This document shows positions 49,264-56,548 of a DNA stretch of 64,000 nt, piece after piece. Source of the DNA: an uncultured Bacteroides sp. (lineage in GTDB: Bacteria; Bacteroidota; Bacteroidia; Bacteroidales; Bacteroidaceae); assembly GCF_963677685.1 (NCBI RefSeq), contig NZ_OY782186.1, positions 1,736,001 through 1,800,000 on the forward strand, given 5' to 3'. The notes under the pieces were generated by a model. The model was not told the DNA's origin, made no database searches, and worked only from the letters and a program-made list of their open reading frames with translations. Position 1 is the first letter of the stretch, and each line of letters begins with the position of its first letter. The position numbers and the translations under genes are program-made.

Positions 49264-49706
49264 TTGTTCTAATGTTAAGAGCTTGTTCATCAGGCGGAAA
49301 ATATTAATTTATTGGGTATAAGAAGTATCTTTGTTAGGCTAATCATATTAAAGTAGTACTCTCTTTAAGTTAGAAAACTGTGAAGACGAGAAAAATTGTA
49401 GAGCTTTTCATAGGAGAATTATAGGAGTGTCAATTATTAGAGTTTCTTTTGAAAGATTCCTGGATTGATTGCTTCTTGCGGAATAGTACGCGTGACGCTT
49501 ATGGTTCGATTATTGCTTTGGCTAAAATGGTACAGATCATAATAAAAGAAGAAGATTGGAATGTTGCGAAACGTTTGTAGGAAGAGTGTAAGAAGAGATG
49601 ATTGTTTTTGCCTATATTCGGAATAGCGTCGCATAACAAAGAAAAGAATGTTTCAAAACCTAAACACTTACTCTAAAAAGTTACAAACTGTAGCTGAAAA
49701 AGATAA

Positions 49707-49751
49707 AAGAGCCATATCATTAACTCTACTTTGAGTAATGATATGACTCTT
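49707..49751 (-). terminator. Hairpin terminator after MsrAB
   Basis: 15-bp stem (49707-49721 with 49737-49751) with one G-U pair on the minus-strand RNA, followed by a T-rich stretch in the leftward direction. It lies 78 nt after the MsrAB stop. Confidence 0.7.
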
Positions 49752-49828
49752 CTTATAACTGATAAGGATAATTAAATATCTCTTTTATGGAGCTATACAG
49801 TTAGTAATCTGCCGGATGTGTAAAATAA

Positions 49829-50902
49829 CTATTTTACTAAAGAGACATAAGCACCATATCCTTCTTCTTTCATTTTATCCAGGGGGATAAAGCGTAGTGA
49901 AGCACTGTTAATGCAGTAGCGCAATCCACCTTTATCTTTAGGACCGTCTTCGAATACATGCCCTAGGTGACTGTCGCCCAACTTGCTACGAACTTCAACT
50001 CTGTTCATTCCATAAGAAGTATCACTTTTCTCCTTGATAAGTTCCTTGTTTATTGGTTGTGAGAAGCTAGGCCATCCGCAGCCCGAATCAAACTTATCCG
50101 TAGACGAAAATAGTGGTTCGCCAGTTGTGATGTCCACATAGATCCCTTTTCTGTGCTCATCCCAATATTCATTATGGAAAGCCCGCTCGGTAGCACTTTT
50201 CTGAGTCACGTTATATTGCTCGGCGGTTAACTTAGCACGTAAGGTAGCATCATCAGGTTTTTTATAGACCTTTTTGGTCTCTGTAGGAGCATTCGCTTTT
50301 TTTGCTAATTCAAATAGCGAAGGATTGATGTGGCAATACCCTTGCGGATTTTTGTCCAGATAATCCTGATGATAATCTTCTGCTTTATAGAAATTTTCTA
50401 ATGGTTTAACTTCTACCACGAGAGGTTTTAAATAATCCTTCGCAAGCTCCTTTACGGCAGAATGGATGATAGGTAAATCGGCAGGATCAGTATAATAGAT
50501 GCCTGTACGATATTGAGAACCTCTATCATTCCCTTGTTGGTTAATACTGGTAGGATCAATTGTTTTAAAGAATAAATCGATCAAGAGAAGTAAATCAACT
50601 TCCTGAGGATCATACTTCACTTTTACCGTTTCGGCAAAATTAGTCGTTCCTGTACAAACCTGTTTATACGTAGGGTTCTCAATATTGCCGTTAGCATAGC
50701 CAACTTGCGTTTCCTTCACACCTCTAATCTGTTTCAGAAAATGCTCTGTTCCCCAAAAACAGCCGCCGGCAAAATAGATTTCTTTTTCCATATTTACGTT
50801 TTTATTTATTATTTGTTTCTTCTTCTTTTGATTCAAGTTATTTGCTGAGGCGAAGATACAACATATAGACAATAGAATGCCAATTATTAATAGTGGTTTC
50901 AT
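49829..50902 (-). CDS. msrAB: Bifunctional methionine sulfoxide reductase MsrA-MsrB, exported
   Basis: Fusion protein of 357 residues. Signal peptide ([20 protein letters not shown]), MsrA domain (about 40-195) with the catalytic GGCFWGTEH, then MsrB domain (about 215-350) with GCGWPSF, the zinc or Cys positions, [11 protein letters not shown] (HLGHVF) and the catalytic [11 protein letters not shown]. It repairs both S and R forms of methionine sulfoxide in periplasmic or surface proteins. A second ATG at 50791 (residue 38, just before [11 protein letters not shown]) follows an AT-rich stretch like normal starts here and could produce a cytoplasmic form. Confidence 0.93.
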   Translation of the reverse strand: MKPLLIIGILLSICCIFASANNLNQKKKKQIINKNVNMEKEIYFAGGCFWGTEHFLKQIRGVKETQVGYANGNIENPTYKQVCTGTTNFAETVKVKYDPQEVDLLLLIDLFFKTIDPTSINQQGNDRGSQYRTGIYYTDPADLPIIHSAVKELAKDYLKPLVVEVKPLENFYKAEDYHQDYLDKNPQGYCHINPSLFELAKKANAPTETKKVYKKPDDATLRAKLTAEQYNVTQKSATERAFHNEYWDEHRKGIYVDITTGEPLFSSTDKFDSGCGWPSFSQPINKELIKEKSDTSYGMNRVEVRSKLGDSHLGHVFEDGPKDKGGLRYCINSASLRFIPLDKMKEEGYGAYVSLVK

Positions 50903-51022
50903 ATACTTTGCTCTTTTTAGTTCATTTATTATATAACAAATAAGTCGATAAAAAATCGAACTGATTATGAGATATATCGCACAAAAAACATTTTGAATTC
51001 TAAAAAAATCTTTTGAAAGAGT

Positions 51023-51445
51023 CTAAATAGGCTTCAAGAAAGGAAAGAACTCTGTTTTTTGTTTGATATGAAGATAGTGATAAAGGAATGCTTGCTTTAA
51101 TTCTTCTCTTTTTATCTTCCATTCTTCCATCAAGTAGAGAGGTACATGCATGATGATGATTTTTTTTGGGGGGGCAATGTCGATAGGATATAATTTAAGT
51201 TTTCCTTATTATTCAATATGTCATAATACAAAAGGCAACATCTACATTAGGTTCTCATCCCTTGTTTTTCTCAAGGTATGCTTTAATACTTTCGATATTG
51301 TTATCACCTGAATGAAAAATGAGTATCTCTTTCATTTCTATTATATAGGTTGTCTTGTACATATATTGTTCTATATCAATACTATTGTGGAAGAAAGCTA
51401 AATATTCTTTTATTGAAAGTGATTTTTTAGGATAGAGATTGTTAC
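51023..51445 (-). pseudogene. Two coding-like fragments, probable decayed gene
   Basis: Read leftward, the first fragment (about 51445-51255) has 62 open codons ending SGDNNIESIKAYLEKNKG and a stop, with no start codon before its coding-like sequence. The second (51205-51023, different frame) has 59 open codons, LYPIDIAPPKKIIIMHVP through KTEFFPFLKPI, crossing a C7A8 homopolymer (51160-51174 on the plus strand). Both use normal amino acid composition for this genome and not that of random AT-rich DNA. A single frameshifted ancestor or two separate remnants is possible. A 42-residue piece from ATG 51151 could still be made. No family recognised. Confidence 0.3.
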
Positions 51446-51460
51446 ACTAAAATAATATAG

Positions 51461-51468
51461 TACTTTTG
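51461..51468 (+). promoter_or_regulatory. Promoter -7 box for the M13 peptidase gene
   Basis: TACTTTTG with ATTG (51438-51441) at 19-nt spacing, a near-complete Bacteroides promoter, 65 nt upstream of the ATG at 51534. Confidence 0.6.
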
Positions 51469-51533
51469 ATATTAATAAAGTAAAATGAGAGCATTTTATC
51501 TGCTTATGAAGAAGCTATTTAAAAGTATTTAAT

Positions 51534-53585
51534 ATGAAAAAGAATTTGTTTAATCCACTGGTTTGTGCGCTTGTCTTAGCGGTGGGGACTACAACATCTT
51601 GCAAGCAATCAAGGCATGCAACAGAGAAAGAGGATGCCCTCGTTTCTCATATTGATTCGACGACAAAGGCCGGAGATGATTTCTTCCAATTTGCTAATGG
51701 GAAATGGTTTAAGGAAAATCCTATTCCTGCTAGTGAACAAAGTAATGGTATTTTTCAATTGGTGCAGGACACTATTAATGCACAAGTACGTAATATCTGC
51801 GAATTGGCTGCGGCTGATCGTAATGAACCGAAGGGGAGTAATAAACAGAAAATAGGCGACTTGTTCTTTTCTGGAATGGATAGTGTTTCGCTAAATAAAA
51901 AAGGTCTGAGTGATCTGAAAAATGATTTTGCCAGAATAGATGCTCTTAAAGATTTAAAAGGTGTTCTTGCTGAAGCTGCATATATTCATACTGTATCGTC
52001 ATCGCCACTCTTTGGCTTCTATGTCGCTCAGGATGATAAAAATAGTGCTAAATATCAGGTTTATATTGTTCAGGGTGGCTTAAGTATGCCGGATAGAAAT
52101 TATTATTTAGATACGGATGAAAGTGCTAAAAACATTCGTGAGAAGTATGTGGAATATGTGAATAACATGTTCGGTATCATGGGATACAAGAAGGATGAGG
52201 CCAAACAGTCTGCCACTAAACTGATGGAAATGGAAACGGCTTTGGCTAAAACGTCTCGTAAACGTGAAGACACTCGTGATCCATTGACTAATTATCATAA
52301 AATGTCATTTGCTAAGTTGAATGCATTGACTCCGAATATTGATTGGAAAGTCTTTATGAATGGCATTGGTTTGGCAAAGGTTGATAGTGTAGTGGTGGGG
52401 CAACCTGAATTTCTGACTGCATTAAATCGTGATTTAAAGAAATATACTATAAATGATTGGAAGAATTATCTGAAGTTTCATTTCCTCAATGGCTTAGCTC
52501 CTTATCTAGATGATAAAACATATACGGAGTCCTTTAATTTTTATTCTGCTACTTTACGAGGCATCAAAGAACCTAAACCAAGATGGAAACGTGTGGTGAG
52601 TGTTACTAATGGGGCACTTGGTGATCTTGTGGGACAGGTTTATGTGAGTGAATATCTTCCTAAAGGGACGAAGGAGAAACTGTTGGAAATAGGTAATGCG
52701 ATCAAATCAGTATTTGCACAACGCATCAAAGAATTGGATTGGATGAGTGCTCCTACGAAAGAAAAGGCTCTGAAAAAACTCAATGCGGTGATTATGAAAG
52801 TTGGTTATCCTGATAAATGGAAGGATTTAAGCAGCATGCAGATTGATCGTACTTCGTATGTAAAGAATGTGATGAATGCGAATAAGTGGGAAGTTGGCTA
52901 CATGATTAATAAGTATGGTAAACCGGTGGATCGTACGGAATGGGATATGGAACCACAGACTTATAATGCTTACTACAACCCTTCCAACAACGAAATTGTT
53001 ATTCCCGGTTGTAACATCATTGTTCCTGGTTATGAAAGAAAAATGGCCGATGATGCTATTTTATATGGCATCATTGGAGGAACTTTTGGACATGAAATTA
53101 CGCATGGATTTGATGATCAGGGATGTAAATACAATGAGTACGGTAATCTTAGTGACTGGTGGACAAAAGAGGATAAGGCTAAGTTTGAGCAAAAGACGAA
53201 GATGATTGTACAGCAATTCAATGATTATGTACCTGTTGACAGCTTGCATATCAATGGTTCATTGACTCAAGGAGAGAATATTGCCGATCTAGGAGGAGTA
53301 ATTATGGGATATGAAGCATTTAAGAAAACGAAGCAATATAAAACGAATGAAATGATTGCCGGCTTAAACCCTAGTCAGCGTTTCTTCTTAGGTTATGCAT
53401 TGACTTGGATGGTTAATATGCGTCCTGAAGCAATGGCGAATCAGATAAAGAGTAATGAGCATGCTCCCGCCAAATGGAGAGTTCTGGGACCTTTGTCTAA
53501 TATGCCTGAGTTTTATGAAACTTTTGGAGTGAAGAAAGGGGATAAAATGTGGCGCCCAGATAGTTTGATTGTAAAGATCTGGTGA
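51534..53585 (+). CDS. pepO: M13-family metallopeptidase lipoprotein (PepO-like)
   Basis: Neprilysin-family zinc endopeptidase of 683 residues. Lipobox TTSC near residue 22. The N-terminal M13_N domain (about 45-420) follows DDFFQFANGKWFKENPIP. The catalytic part has NAYYNPSNNEIVIPG, the zinc motif GHEITHGFDDQG (HExxH near residue 520) and ENIADLGG with the third ligand. The C-terminus ends with the typical CxVW-like tail replaced by SLIVKIW. It degrades oligopeptides outside the inner membrane. Confidence 0.93.
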   Translation: MKKNLFNPLVCALVLAVGTTTSCKQSRHATEKEDALVSHIDSTTKAGDDFFQFANGKWFKENPIPASEQSNGIFQLVQDTINAQVRNICELAAADRNEPKGSNKQKIGDLFFSGMDSVSLNKKGLSDLKNDFARIDALKDLKGVLAEAAYIHTVSSSPLFGFYVAQDDKNSAKYQVYIVQGGLSMPDRNYYLDTDESAKNIREKYVEYVNNMFGIMGYKKDEAKQSATKLMEMETALAKTSRKREDTRDPLTNYHKMSFAKLNALTPNIDWKVFMNGIGLAKVDSVVVGQPEFLTALNRDLKKYTINDWKNYLKFHFLNGLAPYLDDKTYTESFNFYSATLRGIKEPKPRWKRVVSVTNGALGDLVGQVYVSEYLPKGTKEKLLEIGNAIKSVFAQRIKELDWMSAPTKEKALKKLNAVIMKVGYPDKWKDLSSMQIDRTSYVKNVMNANKWEVGYMINKYGKPVDRTEWDMEPQTYNAYYNPSNNEIVIPGCNIIVPGYERKMADDAILYGIIGGTFGHEITHGFDDQGCKYNEYGNLSDWWTKEDKAKFEQKTKMIVQQFNDYVPVDSLHINGSLTQGENIADLGGVIMGYEAFKKTKQYKTNEMIAGLNPSQRFFLGYALTWMVNMRPEAMANQIKSNEHAPAKWRVLGPLSNMPEFYETFGVKKGDKMWRPDSLIVKIW

Positions 53586-53614
53586 TTTAAAATTTTATTG
53601 AAATAAATATCTAA

Positions 53615-53652
53615 AAAATCTCCTGCAATTATCAAAATTGCAGGAGATTTTT
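53615..53652 (+). terminator. Perfect 16-bp hairpin terminator after M13 gene
   Basis: AAAATCTCCTGCAATT (53615-53630), 5-nt loop, exact inverse (53636-53651), T-run. Ends the M13 transcript. Confidence 0.85.
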
Positions 53653-53667
53653 ATATGACTGAAAACA

Positions 53668-53701
53668 AAAATCCCCATAACCATTAGGCTACAGGGATTT
53701 T
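53668..53701 (-). terminator. Hairpin terminator after the GGGtGRT gene
   Basis: On the minus-strand RNA AAAATCCC pairs with GGGATTTT, continued by seven further pairs that include G-U, with a 4-nt loop. It lies 21 nt after the stop at 53722 and is followed by T-run. Confidence 0.7.
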
Positions 53702-53721
53702 ATATAATTGATTAGCTTAAA

Positions 53722-54732
53722 TTACTTGCCTAAAGCTTGAGCAATGTCTACAGCTACAGCAACAGTACAACCTACCATTGGGTTGTTACCAATTCCTAAG
53801 AATCCCATCATTTCTACGTGAGCAGGAACTGATGAAGAACCAGCGAATTGAGCATCTGAGTGCATACGCCCCATAGTATCAGTCATACCATAAGAAGCAG
53901 GACCTGCCGCCATGTTGTCAGGGTGAAGAGTACGACCTGTACCACCACCTGAAGCAACAGAGAAATATTTCTTACCCATCTCGTTGCATTCCTTTTTATA
54001 AGTACCTGCTACAGGGTGTTGGAAACGGGTTGGGTTAGTAGAGTTACCTGTGATAGATACATCTACGCCTTCTTTATGCATAATAGCTACACCTTCACGA
54101 ACATCGTCAGCACCGTAGCATTTTACTTTTGCACGCTCTCCATCAGAATAAGCTATTTCACGAACTACTTTTAGTTCTGAAGTATAGTAATCAAATTCAG
54201 TTTGTACATAAGTAAAGCCGTTGATACGAGAGATGATTTGTGCAGCATCTTTTCCTAATCCGTTCAAGATACAACGAAGAGGCTCTTTACGAACTTTATC
54301 TGCTTTTGCAGCAATTTTGATTGCTCCTTCTGCAGCAGCGAATGATTCGTGTCCTGCAAGGAATGCAAAACATTTAGTCTCTTCGCGAAGCAGACGAGCT
54401 GCTAGGTTACCATGACCAATACCTACTTTACGATCATCAGCTACAGATCCCGGGATACAGAAAGCCTGTAAGCCAAGTCCGATTGCTTCAGCAGCATCAG
54501 CAGCTACTTTGCATCCTTTTTTAATAGCGATGGCAGCACCTACTACATAAGCCCATTTTGCATTCTCAAAGCAGATTGGTTGAGTTTCTTCACACGTTTT
54601 ATAAGGATCAACTCCATTAGCTTCGCATATAGCGTTAGCTTCTTCTATGTCTTTGATACCGTTAGCGTTCAAAGTAGCAATGATACCTTTGATACGACGA
54701 TCTAGACTTTCAAATTTTACTTCTCTAATCAT
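53722..54732 (-). CDS. GGGtGRT protein, unknown function
   Basis: Conserved protein of 336 residues named from its glycine motif, SGGGTGRTLHP, near residue 260. Other parts: RRIKGIIATLNANGI at the start, GHGNLAARLLREETKCFAFLAGHESFAAAEGAIKIA, CILNGLGKDAAQIISRINGF, and SDAQFAGSSSVPAHVEMMGFLGIGNNP near the C-terminus. It has no assigned function. It is encoded 18 nt after a NifU-like scaffold gene, a constant pairing in Bacteroidetes and some Firmicutes, so a role in Fe-S or metal handling is plausible. An unusually strong Shine-Dalgarno precedes its ATG. Confidence 0.92.
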   Translation of the reverse strand: MIREVKFESLDRRIKGIIATLNANGIKDIEEANAICEANGVDPYKTCEETQPICFENAKWAYVVGAAIAIKKGCKVAADAAEAIGLGLQAFCIPGSVADDRKVGIGHGNLAARLLREETKCFAFLAGHESFAAAEGAIKIAAKADKVRKEPLRCILNGLGKDAAQIISRINGFTYVQTEFDYYTSELKVVREIAYSDGERAKVKCYGADDVREGVAIMHKEGVDVSITGNSTNPTRFQHPVAGTYKKECNEMGKKYFSVASGGGTGRTLHPDNMAAGPASYGMTDTMGRMHSDAQFAGSSSVPAHVEMMGFLGIGNNPMVGCTVAVAVDIAQALGK

Positions 54733-54740
54733 TGTTTTTT

Positions 54741-54747
54741 CCTCCTT
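54741..54747 (-). promoter_or_regulatory. Strong Shine-Dalgarno before the GGGtGRT start
   Basis: Minus-strand AAGGAGG, 8 nt before the ATG at 54732. Most genes in this window lack such a site, as expected for Bacteroidetes, whose ribosomes rarely use it. It lies inside the short spacer after the NifU-like gene. Confidence 0.7.
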
Positions 54748-54750
54748 ATA

Positions 54751-55452
54751 TTATTCGTGACGTGGATCAATGTGTTTAACTGCTCCCTGTTCTGCTGTAA
54801 CGCGTCCGTATGTACCGGTTACTTTTTTCAAAGCTTCGTTAGCATCAGTACCTTTCTTGATTTCGTCCATGAATTTGCCCATGTGTACGAATTCGTATCC
54901 GCAAATTTCGTCATTCTTATCAAGGAAGATGTTTTTGATGTATCCTTCAGCCATTTCAAGGTAACGAGGTCCTTTGGCCAACGTTCCATATAATGTACCT
55001 ACTTGGCTACGAAGTCCTTTACCTAAGTCTTCCAAACCTGCACCAATGATAAGTCCGCCTTCAGAGAAAGCACTTTGAGTACGTCCGTATACAATCTGAA
55101 GGAATAGCTCGCGCATAGCAGTATTGATTGCATCGCAAACAAGGTCTGTATTCAAGGCCTCTAAAATCGTTTTTCCAGGAAGGATTTCTGCAGCCATAGC
55201 AGCAGAATGCGTCATACCTGAACATCCGATTGTTTCAACCAAAGCTTCTTGGATCACTCCTTGTTTAACGTTTAGAGTCAGTTTGCAAGCACCTTGTTGA
55301 GGAGCACACCAACCAACACCATGTGTTAAACCTGAAATGTCAACAATTTCCTTTGATTTTACCCATTTACCTTCTTCAGGTATGGGAGCTGGTCCATGAT
55401 TTGGGCCTTTCTTCACAACACACATGTGTTCCACTTCGTGTGAATAAGTCAT
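54751..55452 (-). CDS. NifU-like iron-sulfur scaffold protein
   Basis: Protein of 233 residues related to the NifU/IscU scaffold. Cys49 and Cys56 in WCAPQQGACKL and Cys77 in GCSGMTHSAAMAAEILPGKT make a likely cluster or zinc site. ILEALNTDLVC and NTAMRELFLQIVYGRTQSAFSEGG follow. It is larger than typical IscU (about 130), with an extra N-terminal part (PNHGPAPIPEEGKWVKS) and a C-terminal extension (KNIFLDKNDEICGYEFVHMGKFMDEIKKG). It has its own promoter (TACCTTTG at 55514-55521) and heads the operon with the GGGtGRT gene. Confidence 0.9.
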   Translation of the reverse strand: MTYSHEVEHMCVVKKGPNHGPAPIPEEGKWVKSKEIVDISGLTHGVGWCAPQQGACKLTLNVKQGVIQEALVETIGCSGMTHSAAMAAEILPGKTILEALNTDLVCDAINTAMRELFLQIVYGRTQSAFSEGGLIIGAGLEDLGKGLRSQVGTLYGTLAKGPRYLEMAEGYIKNIFLDKNDEICGYEFVHMGKFMDEIKKGTDANEALKKVTGTYGRVTAEQGAVKHIDPRHE

Positions 55453-55867
55453 AATTAGCTCTTTTTTTAAGTAAAAAAATAAAGTTTTGTAACCACAATT
55501 GTCTAATTGAGCGCAAAGGTACTCGTTTTATTTGGTATATGCAATCTCGTTTTGTCTCGTATTTGTTGAAAAACACTAAATAAAAATCAATGAATCTGCG
55601 TATTGCAATGTAGAGATTACAGTTTATTCTTTTGAGATTTACAGATATGATAAATCCCTGTTTAGGAAGGTTTTTTAGTACAATTTCAAATGGCTTGTAT
55701 GCTTTTGGAGGCTTGTGTATAATTATCTCTGCATTTGATAATCAATAGGGAGGAATTACTTGTTATAAGAAGCTATTTTGAATGGAATAAAAATTAGAGC
55801 TACTAAAAGAGGATTGTTGTGAAAAGTGATCTTGTCAATAAGGAAAGGAGAGTTTAGTGGAGAAATG
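55453..55867. other. Intergenic region before tRNA-Glu
   Basis: AT-rich. The left end holds the NifU-like promoter (minus TACCTTTG at 55514-55521, with ATTG 20 nt further upstream). Nothing else recognisable; a short frame overlapping the promoter is not called. Confidence 0.45.
55514..55521 (-). promoter_or_regulatory. Promoter of the NifU-like/GGGtGRT operon
   Basis: Minus-strand TACCTTTG, exact -7, with an ATTG at the -33 position 20 nt away. The ATG follows 62 nt downstream. Confidence 0.6.
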
Positions 55868-55939
55868 TAGTGCGTCCGGGGGTCGAACCCGAGTTTCCGC
55901 CGTGAGAGGGCGGCGTCCTAGCCACTAGACGAATGCACC
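55868..55939 (-). tRNA. tRNA-Glu (CUC)
   Basis: 72-nt cloverleaf on the minus strand. Anticodon arm CCGCC-CTCTCAC-GGCGG with anticodon CTC, T-arm TCGGG-TTCGACC-CCCGG, D-arm with TAGTGGCTAGG, discriminator A, no encoded CCA. Acceptor stem GGTGCAT with ACGCACT has an A6-C67 mismatch and a G1-U72 wobble. Confidence 0.9.
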
Positions 55940-56133
55940 ATGATTTGTTTTCGGCTGCAAAAGTACTAATACTTTTTTATTCTCCAAGCATTTATGGATA
56001 ATAAATATGTTTTTGATCTTAAAATATTATTCAGTTTATATCTATTAGGGATCTCTTTTGTGTTGAAGTATTTAAGCTACTATGTTGAGTATGGGGTACA
56101 AAAAAAGATCTCTAAAACATAGAGATCTTTTCG

Positions 56134-56220
56134 CGGAAGCTGGGGGATTCGAACCCCCGGTACAGTTACCCGTACGTCAGTTTAGCAAACTGGTGGTTTC
56201 AGCCACTCACCCAAACTTCC
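56134..56220 (-). tRNA. tRNA-Ser (GCU)
   Basis: 87-nt tRNA with long variable arm on the minus strand. Acceptor GGAAGTT with AGCTTCC, anticodon loop TTGCTAA with anticodon GCT, T-loop GGGGG-TTCGAAT-CCCCC, and discriminator G as expected for serine. No encoded CCA. Any frame crossing it is a shadow. Confidence 0.93.
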
Positions 56221-56548
56221 TTTTTAACCGCATTTTCTCTCAAATGCGGTGCAAATATAGGATGAACTTTTGGACTACGCAAATCTTTCTGGAATATTTT
56301 TTAGCAAATGAATGCCTCCATTTTATAACACTCTAAGACTCAAAGGATAAGCTTCTCGGGATTTTATCTTACTTGCATCATGACGGAATTTTTAATTTCT
56401 TTTTTTCTTTTAGATAATGATTTTTTATATTTATTTCTGCTCTAAATCATTTTAGTTGTCTTCATTGGATTTTGGTTATTCTTATCTTTTTTGTCAAATA
56501 AATAATTGTATCTTTGCAGCCCGATAAACCTACTAATCGGTATTATTC
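56221..56548. other. Intergenic region before the YidE-type transporter
   Basis: The only clear signal is TATCTTTG at 56509-56516 (exact TAnnTTTG), 33 nt before the ATG at 56549. The rest is AT-rich and shows nothing. Confidence 0.5.
56509..56516 (+). promoter_or_regulatory. Promoter -7 box for the YidE-type transporter
   Basis: TATCTTTG, exact match. A TTTG at 56490-56493 has 15-nt spacing, shorter than usual. Confidence 0.55.

Larger units (their letters stand above)
48929..49828. other. Gene-poor 900-bp stretch
   Basis: No good protein gene. It holds two isolated plus-strand promoter-like boxes (TATCTTTG at 49106-49113 and at 49326-49333), a GC-richer palindromic block (49187-49263), and the MsrAB terminator (49707-49751). 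A 65-codon minus-strand frame at 49437-49634 has no signal or family match and is not called. A 30-codon frame starts at 49118 immediately after the first box (MRSFFSFLSLSS), which could be a leader peptide or chance. Confidence 0.5.
50903..51533. other. Intergenic region with gene remnants
   Basis: 630-bp spacer between msrAB (leftward) and the M13 peptidase (rightward). The right part holds the M13 promoter (TACTTTTG at 51461-51468, with ATTG 19 nt upstream at 51438-51441). The middle (51023-51445) contains two coding-like frames without proper starts, described separately. The rest shows nothing. Confidence 0.45.

Noticed and set aside
49437..49634. 65-codon minus-strand frame (MRRYSEYRQKQSS)
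   Set aside because: No promoter, signal, or recognisable domain; aromatic-rich content like random AT-rich DNA.
56082..56336. 84-codon frame overlapping tRNA-Ser
   Set aside because: It runs through the tRNA on the opposite strand; frames over tRNA genes are usually chance.
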